DNA of 64,000 nt from Branchiostoma floridae (Eukaryota; Chordata; Leptocardii; Amphioxiformes; Branchiostomatidae): NCBI RefSeq assembly GCF_000003815.2, contig NC_049992.1, positions 9,859,407 to 9,923,406 on the forward strand. Direction: 5' to 3'. The notes below the pieces were generated by a model. That model did no database searches and was not told the DNA's origin. It was given only the letters and a program-made list of their open reading frames with translations. The translations under genes and the position numbers were made by a program. Positions 1 through 12,500 of the stretch are shown one piece after another (the stretch's first letter is position 1; every line of letters begins with the position of its first letter).

Positions 1-280
1 TATATGCTTTTTTAAAGCTGGGTTGCAGGTACCATCCAGGTACGTGGGGTCATACTTTGTGGCGTCACTGAGGAAAGTGAACGTTGTCAGACATGAATCT
101 GATATTTCGGCCACGTTTCTGAATCATAAAATTTTTTATTTTTATGGCAGCCAATGCTTGATATATATTTGGGATGATCAGGGGATCCAGAGGAAACTTA
201 GTGGCAATATTAAGAAACATGATGTGTTTGAAGGCATTTGAAAGTCCATGAAGGAATGCAGCTTCAGTAAGACAGTCTAA
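1..280. other. Unassigned sequence
   Basis: No recognisable coding similarity, RNA gene or repeat structure is seen. A 72-codon open frame (23-241) has no recognisable domain and no splice context I can support. Confidence 0.5.
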
Positions 281-1868
281 GGGACTGTGCGATATTTATC
301 AGGGGGGGAGGGCTGGTGCGTTAGGGGGGGAGGGCCATGTTAATTTTTTTTGAGGTGGGGGGAGGGCCATGTTAATTTTTTTTAGATAGGGGGGAGGGCC
401 ATGTTAATTTTTTTGAAAGAATTGTTTATACTCTTTTTGTTTTGATATCTTGACATGGCCCAAAAACTGATAAAATAAGCCTTCTGAATAGCCTAAAATG
501 CAAGAGCTTCCGGGGGGCTTTGCCCCCCTAGGCCCCCCAAAGTGGCGCTGCCCTGGACCAGTGTTCCCGCCAGGCATACGTCATAATTTCTGTCTACAGA
601 CTTATTTGTTTCTGGAAAGACGCACTCGGCTCGGCTGAGTTTCCCAAAATATTTAAGTTACAAAAGCGGTGCACGGTAAATACGTGAAGAATCCAAAACT
701 ATACACTTTATTTTTTATTTAAAACATTTCTTTTGTTTCAAAAAGACAAAATTTGCGGCAGAAAAAGGGGCCGCAATATTGTTGTCAAGTGTTGATCGAG
801 TCGGCTGTGCACTGGCATTGGCGTCCGTAGCACATGCCGCGGCACGCCCCCCTCCCCAGACGGACTGTCGATCGCAGCGCCCAGCACGTCTTTTCTGGCT
901 ACTCCTTCAAGACTACACCGGCACTGATCACTGCCAAAGATGCAGCAGATCGCCCTCCTTCGTATAATGTATAACGTTCTTGGTCTACTCTACTCTATGT
1001 AAAAAGAAATCCAGCGGTGAGCCAAAGATTTCACGCCGAAAACAGGGTTACCTGAGGTCGCACGAAACAAACGCACGCTCGTGGAAAATGACGTCGCGGC
1101 CTTGTAAAACCCGACCGATTCGATAAATTTGAGTAAAATCATCGGGCAAAATAGAAAAAAAAACACAAGGTGTGATGGCGCCGTTTATTCTATCCTCTGG
1201 AAAAACTACTAGCATTTGATGCGGGAGGGCGCAACATCGATCGCACGAGGTAGGCATTCTTTTAATATTCAATGCCGGAAAAAAATTGGCAGGATTTTTC
1301 CATGGGCTGACGAACTCACTGGCTAGAGCCCTGTTTGGAAGCATCAAAACCCCAAAATTTTCATATAGACATGACTGGACAAATAATACCCGGGCCAGAT
1401 CACGGACTGCTGATTCCCCGAGCTTATAGTTATAACGTATTTTTGGGGACAGGGCGGACGTCGATTACTGAAAAACGGGAGTAAAAAAGGCAACCGGCAT
1501 CCAATCTCAAGGGCATAATTTTCCTCTCAAGTTGCAGGAAATTCTGTTTTAGAGGGTTTGAAAATCCAAATTTTCCCGGGGGAACATGCCCCCAGACCCC
1601 TGCCCCGACGCTGTGAAAAAATCCTGGTGAGAACACTGGCGCCCTTGTGCCCTGACGTCTATACATGTTGTATTAAGTTTATTTTATCGGTTGTTTTTCT
1701 ACCTGTTTAATGATGCCTGTCGGGGGGAGGGTCATGTTGATTTTTTTTAGGTGGAGGGGGAGGGTCACGTTAAATTTTTTTGAGATGGGGGGGAGGGCCA
1801 TCAAAAAACTTTTTGATCCGACTTCCAATGCACCAGCCCTCCCCCCCCGATAAATATCGTACGGTCCC
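281..1868. mobile_element. Non-autonomous DNA transposon with TAA target duplication
   Basis: The ends are inverted repeats: the left begins GGGACTGTGCGATATTTATC, and the right end read in reverse begins GGGACCGTACGATATTTATC; both continue into a G-rich run and GAGGGCTGGTGC. TAA flanks both ends (278-280 and 1869-1871), a 3-bp duplication of the kind made by PIF/Harbinger elements (superfamily assignment is inference). Just inside each end are two to three G-rich subrepeats containing GAGGGCCATGTTAA or GAGGGTCATGTTGA, in the same orientation at both ends although the termini are inverted. No transposase frame is visible. Confidence 0.65.
558..1639. mobile_element. Second inverted-repeat element nested in the TAA element
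   Basis: The left end reads CCAGTGTTCCCGCCAGG and the reverse of the right end reads CCAGTGTTCTCACCAGG, so a separate inverted-repeat unit of about 1.1 kb appears nested inside the larger element. Flanks GCCCTGGA and GCCCTTGT could be a decayed 8-bp target duplication, but this is weak. No coding capacity is recognised. G/C-rich palindromic stretches lie just outside the left end and just inside the right end. Confidence 0.4.
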
Positions 1869-1892
1869 TAACATGATCTGGTTTGTCACCTT

Positions 1893-2060
1893 TTAGCCTG
1901 AGTGGTTAGTGTGTTAGGTTCGTGAGCTGGTGGGCCCGGGTTAAAATCCTGGGAGCCAGGAGACTACTACTTGCCTCTTGTGTTTCAAAAGTGCAAGATT
2001 GTGAAGGACCTTGCACTTGTGTCAGTGGGAAAGATGGCCTCAAGCCGACTTCTTCCAAGC
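1893..2060 (+). repeat. tRNA-derived SINE-like repeat
   Basis: TTAGCCTGAGTGGTTAG resembles an RNA polymerase III A box, and GGTTAAAATCC about 50 bases on resembles a B box, as in the head of a tRNA-derived SINE. The sequence cannot fold as a functional tRNA by eye and runs into unrelated sequence, so I call a SINE head rather than a tRNA gene. Confidence 0.45.
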
Positions 2061-2386
2061 CAATCCTCACGATGTGGTTCAGCATGTGAGAAGGCGTGTT
2101 AACCTTTACTGCCTCCTCAAGACATTTAAGATTCATTGTTTGACATTGCCTGGGCCAGACCCTATAGAAGAATATCATACATCCAACATCTGCCGAAACT
2201 TTACCCAGCAGACGTGCTTTAGGCGTTTTTGTCAAACTTCCTATTTTGCACTTTTTTTTCGCGCAAATGGACAGGAGGAACACAGTACAAATTAAAAGCC
2301 AAACAAAAAGTTGAAAAATGCCTAAACTGTAGCCCAACCTCTGCTTGGAGAGTAACCGGCGTGACACAGAGATTCTATCTTTCATA

Positions 2387-2577
2387 CTCTCCAAGCAGAG
2401 GTTCAGCTCCAGCTGTTTTTGATGTGTTAAAGGCCTTGGCCAGCAGACATGAAGGAAACGGTACAATATTAAAATAGAAAAACTTGACAAAAATGCCTAA
2501 AAGCATGCAAGAAGGTTGAAAACAATCTCCTTGAAGCATGTTAAAAACAGCCGAGAGCCAAACCTCTGCTTGGAGAG
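2387..2577. mobile_element. MITE, CTCTCCAAGCAGA family, copy 1
   Basis: It begins CTCTCCAAGCAGAGGTT and ends with the inverse, AACCTCTGCTTGGAGAG. The inverted similarity continues inward (AGCTGTTTTT against AAAAACAGC). An additional inverted end of the same family lies immediately left, at about 2338-2352, suggesting two overlapping or nested copies. No coding capacity. Confidence 0.6.
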
Positions 2578-3073
2578 CAATCTTTCCATGTGCCACTTTT
2601 TGTTGGCTCTATGCAAATCAAGACAATTCACACCTTGTTCATATCCACAAAGTCGGGTCTGGTACCATGAATGCTGACCGAAGGGGGTCTGATAGACACC
2701 AACTGACCAAGCAGTTGTTAATCTGTGCTGGTTGAAAAGACACAGCTTAAACTTTAAAGGGCTTGTTGGCAAGTGACAGATGGATATTGCTAGTGTTTCC
2801 ACTATGGCTTACAACCATGCCTTTTTTTGGCTTGTTGACCCTCCTTTTAGGTGATTTTGTCAGGCCAGAGAGAAAAATCCTCAAGTAATTATTGTTATGC
2901 AGGTTCAAACAAGGTCAGCTTTTGTCCTTAATACAATTGCAAAGGATACATGTGCAATTATCAAGTATCCCACAGGGACTGTCCAAGAACCCCAGGTGGT
3001 GACTTTCTTCCTAACACGTGTCTTGCTCAGAGATAAGTCCTGGGCTTCAGTCAGCACAACGAGGGTTTATCTA

Positions 3074-3268
3074 CTCTCCGAGCAGAGGTTAGGCTCCGTC
3101 TGTTTTTTGACGTTTCACTTTAGTCGTTTTTATTGAGCTTTCTATTTTGTCATGTTTCTTGAAGTACGCCAGCCAAACAATACAAGATACAATACAAAAT
3201 AGAAAGCCCAATAAAAATGACTAAAAAAAAAACGTTAAAAAAACAGCCGGAGCCAAACCTCTGCTTGT
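3074..3268. mobile_element. MITE, CTCTCCAAGCAGA family, copy 2
   Basis: It begins CTCTCCGAGCAGAGGTTAGG and ends AACCTCTGCTTGTA. The two halves are near-complete inverse copies (for example GAGCTTTCTATTTTGT against ACAAAATAGAAAGCCC), so the transcript would fold into one long hairpin. Confidence 0.6.
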
Positions 3269-3582
3269 ACTAAGTTGTAGAGTGGCTTTATCATGACAAC
3301 CTTCCTTACTTGGTCAGTGGTATTTCAGAATGACAGAAACCTGAAAATTTACTTTTGGGATGGATTACCTCTGATGTAACGTCCTTGATGTAGAATATTA
3401 AAAAAGAGACATTTTGATTTACGATAATTATCTAAGTCTGGCACTCCCTCCCAAACCAATCAATGTTCAAACCAAACTGGCCGGCCCAGCGTAAGTCAGA
3501 AAACAGTAACTGACTATGTAATAATGATTAGCTTGTTGTACAGCACTCAGAGCACTGTCCTTTTCAACACATCCCTACAAGA

Positions 3583-3690
3583 AATCTCCACGCGTGGCCA
3601 ATTTACTCCTCTGCCGGCTAAACTCCTTCCCCCAGCTTATGTGCTGTCTTATGCCATGCAGGATCTGCTTGGAGATAACCCTACATGTAG
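3583..3690. repeat. Partial MITE related to the copy at the N gap
   Basis: The stretch CGTGGCCAATTTACTCCTCT through GGATCTGCTTGGAGATA is the reverse complement, with few differences, of 37692-37790. It therefore belongs to the same CCAAGCAGATCC-ended element family. The other half is not seen here. Confidence 0.55.
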
Positions 3691-6238
3691 AGCCTCCTCT
3701 ATATCTAGGGCAGGGCCTAGGGTGACAACCCTTCCATGGCAAACTCACTTGAGTCACTTCCCTGGCATTTACAAAGTAATAGGGAGTTTGGCAACTTTGA
3801 AACTAGCATAGCAGTCCCACAACTAGAAGGACCAGCTTTTATTTTCGAGCACTCCGGTCTGATTTTATCATGGTCATTACTGACAGAAGGGGGTCTGATA
3901 GCCAGCAGCAGTTGTTTACTTTTAACACAGCTTGAAGGGCAAACTGGCAGCAAGGCACAGCTGGATTGGAAAGGCACAGAGGTGCTGACTTCATTCCTAA
4001 ACCTCCTTGGTTTGAGCAGTCTATTAGCTAAAGTGGACATATTTTTAAGCTCTTTAAAAGGACCATCAAATTTTCACAAAACTTTAAGAAACATTGTTCA
4101 TAGTTTAGCCCTAAATTGAAGACAACCTTGATTTACCCTACTGGTTTAACCATTTTAAATTCAAATATTAGTGTTATAGTGAACTTTATATATAGGTTTC
4201 TGAAATTCTGTAATTCTTCTGAAATTTCTTCTATTAATAATGGACCTCTGAGTTCCAGAGTTCGAATCTCTTTGAAAATTGAAGGCCTTTTATCCTCAGC
4301 ACTACAAGTTACAGCAAGTAACGTCCTTGGTTACAGGTAGCCTGGACCTGGATTCTTGCTAATTGTTAATTGGACACCAGCATCATTTGCATATCTTTAG
4401 AACAATAGCTGACCTTACTTTGAACCCGCATTACAATAGCGCATACTTACTTGAATTTTCAACTAGAGGAAGCAAGCTCCTGGCTTATGTTACAAGGCCC
4501 AATTTTAGATTATGAAATATTCTCTGGAACAAACTTGCCAATGAAGCATAACAACTTCATGGCATTCCATCCCATTTATACTCAAGTGTTAATATCTTAT
4601 GATGATCAAAAGATGACCAACCAGATCAAGGAGGTTGAAAAGAGGGACCAGAATGAGATCAAACAAATCTCAGGTTGCTGACCAAGGACCTTTCATCCTT
4701 GGCCACGTTGGTACTGTATTTCAATGCATGCATGAAAGGAGCATTCAAACAGAGGAGTTCATTTAATGAAAACACCACAGCCGTGTAAGCACAACATAGG
4801 CTGTTAAACATGTCATGGCCAACTGACTCATACTTTGTGTGTAACTTTAATTTGTGAGTTATCTATACGAAGATGAATCAATTACTTTATTTTGTTGGTC
4901 TTTTGCAACCTTTTCTGTATAATTTCTACCCCTCGAGCCGCCTCTATAATTCCCACTTCCGCACCTCCTACCCTCCTATATATAACTGGCATTTGCAACA
5001 GGCCAAGAATAAATGCAGGACTATCAAATAGTAGCACATTGACTATGATTGAGAAGGAAGGTTTCTGATGAGAGAATTTTACTTACCAGAGTTAGAGAAC
5101 AGTTTTTCCCTTGTAATGTAATGTACCAACTCAGATAAACTTTTATGCTTATCTATCCTGAGGTTTCTGCAATATCAAGATCAGGTCAGTCAATTCCTTA
5201 TAACATCCTTGCTCAGAACTTGTTTAAAAACTCCCTTGTAGTCTGGAAGGCATATACTAGTATGAGATCATTAACTATACTTCTCACCCAATTGAGACTG
5301 TCTTTCACTTCTCTAATGACCTGAATTACAAATTAGTACATGCATTGTACTTGCTAGTTTACACCAGTAGATAATCATGGCTTCTTTAGAGATGGGCAGG
5401 AAAGGGCAGGAGAGGTTATTATGACACCTATACATGAGCCTTTTGATGAATCTTACAGCATTTACCTCAGGAGTTATGGATGAGGAAAGGGCCATACATA
5501 CAACAGAGGCCTACAACTAGGTGGTATGTCTGTGGTCATACAATTTTTTCTGTGTGTAAAAAGGACATACAATTTAGATCCTGGGTAAATGTATGACCGT
5601 CCAGCCTCGTGTAAAATAGCCGCTGTCATGGGCACCCCCCTTTCAGTTTCAGGAGGATTGCATGATGGCTGATGGTTACATTACAGCTTATGTGCCAGAA
5701 GGGAACACATTTGTTGAAACCAAGTTCTAGTTGCCTCTTCTCATGCAGGCATTGTTATTGCCGGTGTGGGAATTCCTACCAGAAAATTCTTCTTGGCTGG
5801 GAGTGCTTTTAAGTTTTATATTGAAAATGTTAGCACTTGACAAAATGGCAAAAGTAGACTTGTAAACTTCAACTGAAGAAATTGTTTATATATTGAAGGC
5901 AGTATACATGTAATTATGGGGAGGGCACCCTAACATGCCAGGCTTTTTCATGCCCTTGATGTTTAGTTGCCAGAGAGTTGTCAAGTTCAGAATGCGATTC
6001 AAGGAATTCTTAACACATTCATCCATGGAACATACTTGGATAAAAAAATGGATTTATCTTGTTCATGCCCTGCGGATACAAGGCCCTCTATTATGTATGA
6101 ATATATTTCACTATATATTCACAGTCAGGTTTGATAAACAACTAATGCAATAGGCACAGTTTAACAGTTTCAAAACAAATGAAAAAAATCAAATTGATAA
6201 GAACTCCTTAGTGTTATTGCTTTAGATATGAATTATAA

Positions 6239-6420
6239 GGTCATTTCTGCAGGAATTCCTGCAGAAATTCCTGCAGAAAACATTCTTCCTGCAGGAATTT
6301 ACCTTTGTCCTGCAGGAAATTTCTGCAGGAATTCCTGCAGGAAAAAGTTTTTCCTGCAGGAATTCCTGCAGGAAAAACGCTTCCTGCAGGAATTCCTGCA
6401 GGACTTCCTGCAGGAAGAAA
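6239..6420. repeat. Palindromic CTGCAG minisatellite
   Basis: The hexamer CTGCAG occurs 12 times in about 180 bases, mostly inside the palindromic 12-mer TTCCTGCAGGAA and separated by AATT or short A/T-rich spacers. Every unit is self-complementary, so either strand can form tandem hairpins. It lies about 120-300 bases past the TMCO4 stop codon in gene orientation, so it is probably in or near the TMCO4 3' untranslated region (inference). Confidence 0.8.
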
Positions 6421-6539
6421 ATTTTCAAAATGAATATTCATGAAAGTTATTATCATATTTCACAACTGTACATCATACTTGTCAATCATATGTAAAGACT
6501 TTTCACCAAGTGCTTTTATATTGAAAATATAAGCCCATT

Positions 6540-9500
6540 TCAAAATGGGAAAAGTGGAATTCCAAAGTTATTGTGGAGCCTCTTTTGTGTTTTCTGTGAT
6601 GTTGCACTCTCCTCTTTGGCTTCTAACACACTTTCCACATCATCTGACTGACTTTGCACTGGAAGACAAACCCCTTCTACATCCCTAATAGTTGCTTCCT
6701 GAGATTTTGTTACCTCGTCTACATCTACGTCTTTTACTTCTAATTCTGTTGCTTCTAAGGCACTTTCAATTTCTCCTTCTGACGTCCTTCCCTCTTCTAC
6801 CTGGCCAACATCATTCTTTTTGTCTAACCCACTTGAGTTGTTGGTTTCGCTTGCAGCAAGCTCTGCTCTTTCCACGATTAAGAATTCTGTTTGTGATTTC
6901 GTCACCCCTTGCTGTGGCTTCTCCTGCAGTTCCGCCAGCTCTGGTGCGGTGGCGCTCCTGCGCAGGCCGGTGACGCCGTGCCTCTTGCTGCTGTCCAAGG
7001 CAACGGTAGCCAAATCCCACTTGTCCGCAACTCGACATTCTTTGGTCTTCACTCCGACAGCCTTCAGGATGGTGTCCATTTGGTTCATGTAGTCCATGTG
7101 GCCATTCACCTGTTATAAATAACATCAAACAAAATTAAGTTTTTTTGTTTCTTTTTTTTTTTATCATCAAGGTCCCCACATAAGATCATAAGGACACTTG
7201 AAGCTACTGGTTACCTGAATAAGATGGAAACATCTCTTCTTGCAGAGTGAAAAAAACTATTCTCTCCCTTACTACATGTACAGAGTATGTTTAATCATAG
7301 CCCTATATGACTTTAAAGACAAAATCAGTTAACAAGTTGCAAAACATTAACACAATCACAAATATTTTATATAATTCAATTTTTTTCTCAAAGACAAGGA
7401 CTGGTTTGTTCATAGACTAATGATTTAAAAGTATCCTACATGTACTCCTAAATGTACACCTTTTTTTCTCGATTTGTTTAATTTTGAGAAACGTACCACA
7501 GAGCTGAGGTCCACATTGAGCATGCGTCTGTTGTCCCATTTCACAGGCCTCAGACCGGCCACACTCAGCTGGACGGATGATGTTCTGTACAGGAACTGCA
7601 ACAACCAGTCTCCTCTGCAAAACAACACAATTTTTTAGTTAAAGGTAAAGGTAGTCCTAAAGCATTTTTGAGGCTGCAAACTAGGGCAATGGCTTCTTCT
7701 CCACTGTGTCTAGGGCATGGTAATTGAGAGTGGAGCCCAATTTGCACATGAGTTTACCTGCCCAACCGAAGTCAGGTACCCATTTTACACCTGGGTGGAC
7801 TAAGGAATGCCATGTCAAGTGTCTTTCCCAAGGGCAAAAGATCAGTTGCATGGAAGGATTTGTTCTGGGCCAAACCCCGCAATTATGCCACATGACCCCA
7901 CATTTTGTACTATAAACACTGTCGACATGAACTTTGTTATTGCTGTAAGCCTTGTAGTGACTAGTGGCACATCGATCAGCAAGTTTCCTTGCTGTTTCAA
8001 TAGCAGGCTATACTTTTACAGGGAAGGGTCCTCAAGGCACTTCCTCAAACATGGGTTGTGTAACCCCAAAGCTCCCTTACATCCCTTCCAGCCCCCACCG
8101 AGATATGCTGACCCCAGCACTCAAACAGAGGTCTCCCAGTTACATATTGAAACAGATTGGAATCAGGAGCACAACTATGAGAGCCACTAACAGTTTGCCA
8201 CAGGTGAGATTTGACAGTACAATGTACTGATACTTGTATGTACAAATCTAGTCCACACTTACCTACAGTAACCATTGATGATCCTACCAGAGACCAGTCT
8301 GTCCATGGGCATCCAGTTCTCAGGCTTTCCATTGATAGGTGCACCCAGTAGAACCACATCCTCTATGATACCTTCACAATCTGAGCAAGTTAGGAGAGGA
8401 TGTAAATCATAAAGAAAGAAATTCTATAATCAATCGTGGTTATATTAAGAATTTTTTATGTCAAGGTTTAAGTAATAAGTGATTAAAGTAAACTTTGCAC
8501 TTTCCAAATGCTGTCTATAAACAGATATTCATTTACAACTAACAAATATCAGAATGAATTGCAACTTATTAAACATACTAAAAATTTAATGCTATATATT
8601 ATATAGTTGAAGAAGTGTCATCATTTAATGACCATATTGTAGTTAGTCTTCAATGTTTGTATGAACTCTTCTTTTCTTGAACTATCCTTTGAATGAGAGA
8701 ATGAACTATCTTCACTAACATCTCTTGAGGCATTACAAGTCAATTTCCAATTGTAAGTCATATCTAAAGAATTCAGAAGGGTTACATGGTTACATTGTGT
8801 ACCTTTCCTTTTGGCCATCTCCTTCAGACAGTAGAAGATGACTCTTGCACCAAGACTGAAACCAACCAGGGTGACAGGTCTCTTCCCCTGGGGAAATATC
8901 AATAGATCATGGTCTTACTAGGAATTACAATATGATTTACTGACCAGATTAGCAGTGGGTACCAGTACAGAGACTTCAGGTCCGGTTCAGGTCCAGACCT
9001 GAACCTGGACCTGATTCAGTATGTAAAAACTGGTGACTGGACAAAACTCAAAATAATGGTCCATTTTCCTACAAAGAAATCTGTTTGGTGGAGTATTCCC
9101 CTCCCACTGGCGTTTTAAACCCTACAAGGCTAACTGCTTCTCTACGATTGGCTGTAAACCTGAGTAGAAACGACTGTAGACTCTACGCTACTTTGCTCGT
9201 TATTTTCTTCGACCGGTAAGCCCCCAAACATGTGAATGTCGATCATATAATCTCTTCCTTTTCCAATAGGTCCAACATCCGGTCCACCAAATTTTTTTCA
9301 GGTCCGGTTTTTCTGGACCGGTCAAATAAGAAAAAAACGGTTTTGGTACCGGTACCCACCCCTAGACCAGAGTGCTTGATTTGCAGTTGGCAGGCTTTTA
9401 CTTTGCCTTTAACACAGCACTATTAAAGGCCAAACAAATATTAATCTCTTTCTAACGAATATGTCAACACAGGGACAATCCTTGTACTGCAGTATCAGGT

Positions 9501-12500
9501 ATGATAATTAGATTCTAACACCGTTATCATTCTCCAACTATTCTAGTTATTGACCCTGACATAACTGTTAGTTAGTGAAGATGGTTAACCTGTTGATGGG
9601 TTAGCAGAACTTCTGCCAGCTGTTTGCCGACCTCCTCTGACCTCTGCAGACAGACGCTCCAGGGGTTGTCGATAACGTAGGCAGCGGACATGAGCGACAC
9701 GGGCCATGTTAGCGCTGCCAGAAGACCTGTTAGCAACGTAGTCATGTTAATGTTAGGCCACAATGATGTCATTTGTTTCTATCTCAGGTTTAAAATATAA
9801 TTTGCTTAATCAGGATATCCAGACGATAGACCTTGACACACACAGGGTCTCCAGGGCTCTCATCTTTATACATGTACACCAACAGTACAAAAAAGTCTTT
9901 TCATTTCTAATTGTTCACGGTGTGAATCAATGTACAATGTATTTTAATTTTTATATATTGTTAGCTGTTATGTTTTTTTTTATGCCACCTGTCTGCTCCA
10001 TCAATTTTCTATAAAAATTGGAGAACAAAGAAATTAATTTGGTATGGCCTGATACTGTAAATCTTGGAATATTAGCTTTGGTTCTGCTTTCACAGTTTTC
10101 ACAGTAACCTCTCCAATGCAGAATCTTAACCCAGCAAATAAGCCTTTCTTTGTACACGTGTCACTAGTACTGTACTACAGATTGAATTTTTTCAATCGCA
10201 AATTTGGATCACTGCAAAAACTTCAAAATTTCTGCAAAAAGAAGTGAATTTTCTGTAGTAACTATATGAATGACACAAACAGCACTTTGCCTACCGGCCA
10301 GAACAGTGTACTTCAAGGCCTCCTGTGCAGCAGTTGTCACCAGACTGCTGACGATGTACTCGAATGCTCGCCCGAGACTCAGCAGATACTTGGCCTCCCA
10401 CCTCAGACAGTACTGCTCCTTAGACTGCAGTAGGGTCTCCCAAGGAGCAGAGAAATTGTCTTGAGGAGGAAAGGTTTAGGAGATTAAGACATGTGTTCAA
10501 ACTGAATAGCTGGTGAAGGGCATGCAGAGCTAATCAAAGATGACATAGTGCCAATACAGTACTGGATATATATACAGTAATGTATAAATTCCCCTCTCCT
10601 GACGGGGACAACAGATATAGACAATAAACTGTAAACTGTATGTGAGTGTGTGAGTGAGTGAGTGAGTGAGTGTGTGAGTGTGAGTGAGTGTGTGAGTGTG
10701 TGAGTGAGTGAGTGAGTGAGTGATTGAGTGAGTGAGTGAGTGAGTGAGTGAGTGAGTGAGTGAGTGAGTGAGTGAGTGAGTGAGTGAGTGAGTGAGTGAG
10801 TGAGTGAGTGAGTGAGTGAGTGAGTGCTGGTACGTTGGCAATTTTAAGTTTTGGATCTGTCCCTAAAGCATTTTCATATTAACTGTTATATATGACTGGC
10901 CCTATCATGCAGATTTGATTTAATTTACCTGGCTTGTCTGACCGCAGCCAACCAGAGACAGCGATGGTGATGTGGAGTTGGTTCCCTTCAGTCAGTGGTT
11001 CAAATTCAAACTGTTCTACTGCCCCAACTCTCTTCTTCATCTTGTACCCTAGGCAGCATAAAAGGTACAGTCAAACCTGTCTATAGCAACAACTCAAGAG
11101 ACTTGAAGAAATGGTCACACTCACTCACATCATAGACAGTTGGTAACTTAAGAGGAAAAACAATTGGTTACAGAATATACAAAATTATACTAACTTGACA
11201 AGACACAACTGCAGACTATTGCTTCAAACTATTGCTTATTTTCAAACTTCTGTGACCTAAAATAGACTGTTCTGCTAAATCTAAAAAAAAAAGTACTAAG
11301 TCTAAGTCTCAGAAAAAAATCATGGATGTTCTTATCATCTGTGCTTGGAAATAAGAAAAATGGGTAAATCTTGTAATTCCTCTTACATTTTGGACAGTAT
11401 GACAAGAAAAGCTTCAGTTGACACTTTTATTTCAATATAACAGAATATATGTACATGATGTATGACTATATCAATGAAGGTTAGACATCCAGGTAATTAT
11501 ATATGTGCCAAAAAGCAGTTACTTAAGCAACTGGATTCCAAAATCATATCCAGTTGCTTGAGTAACTGCTTTTTTCGTGTATGACTGTGACTGGTTGAAC
11601 AAAGAGCTCCCCCTACCTGTGAGGCCAGCCCCTGCAGCTCCAAATAAGGATGTGATGACAGCTAGCCCGGCGGTGGAGCCCAGAACTGCAGCACTGGTGC
11701 CGCCAATGATGGCTCCTGCACCTGCTGCCACTAGGGGGGCTGCCAGGCCTCCTGTTAGGCCTGGGGAAAATGGCTTTTATTACTATACATCTTGATGTCT
11801 GCAATGATTTTACTTTTAAGTGTTTTCGCTGTGCGTATCTGCCGCGAAATTATGACCATGGAAATTATGTGCTTTCATCCTTGATTATTGATTCAACTGC
11901 AAATTGAAAACACCACGTTACTTCCTTTCCACCACTACTCCTAAATCAATTCCCCACAAACAGTATAGTACCATTATCTTTGAAAACGATAGTTGGTTGG
12001 TATGTTCACTGGTTGTTTACTGTGATTTTAGCTCCATCATTTTTCTCTGATCTTCCAAAGATCCCCAAAGTCTTCAAATCATTACTTCTCAATGAAAGAT
12101 GATTTTATTTAACTCATTGGTGGCCTAATAGAATTAAGTGAAAATGATCCTTATACTGTATACATGATTGTATTTACCTATGAGTGTGCCTCCAACCACT
12201 GTAGCCAGCCCAATTGCGACAAATCTCTTTCTCTGTTTACTCTTCTTTTGTTTCTCTTTCTCCTTCCTCTCTTCCCTATGTATGATACATGTGGATGACA
12301 GAAAATGGAAATTTTCAAAGATTACATGAAAATGTGAGAAAATACAATATGATTGGTTAAAAAATGGTGTTGGAGGAAGAAGTTCTGGCATCCTCTGTTG
12401 CTAATTTTGGACCTAAAAGTCTAAGGATTTTTAAGGAATATAGTAAGCAAGGTCCTACTTTAATTTTCAAGTCACTTTAGAGGGTGGTGACACTTTAGGG

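Larger units (their letters stand above)
1872..6239. other. Gene-poor, repeat-rich intergenic region
   Basis: No gene is recognised. The region contains a tRNA-like SINE head, at least three elements of the CTCTCCAAGCAGA inverted-repeat family, and two related stretches (about 2665-2775 and 3875-3960) sharing AAGGGGGTCTGATAG. From about 4120 to 6239 I see only AT-rich sequence with short frames lacking domains. Confidence 0.5.

Noticed and set aside
23-241. 72-codon frame as a possible exon
   Set aside because: No recognisable domain, no clear splice signals and an adjacent transposon; not enough support to call.
6222-6456. Three overlapping frames with PAG/EFLQ repeats
   Set aside because: They result from the palindromic CTGCAG minisatellite, which is open in several frames on both strands.
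10530-10841. 103-codon minus frame of THSL repeats
   Set aside because: Translation of a GTGA microsatellite in a TMCO4 intron, not a protein.
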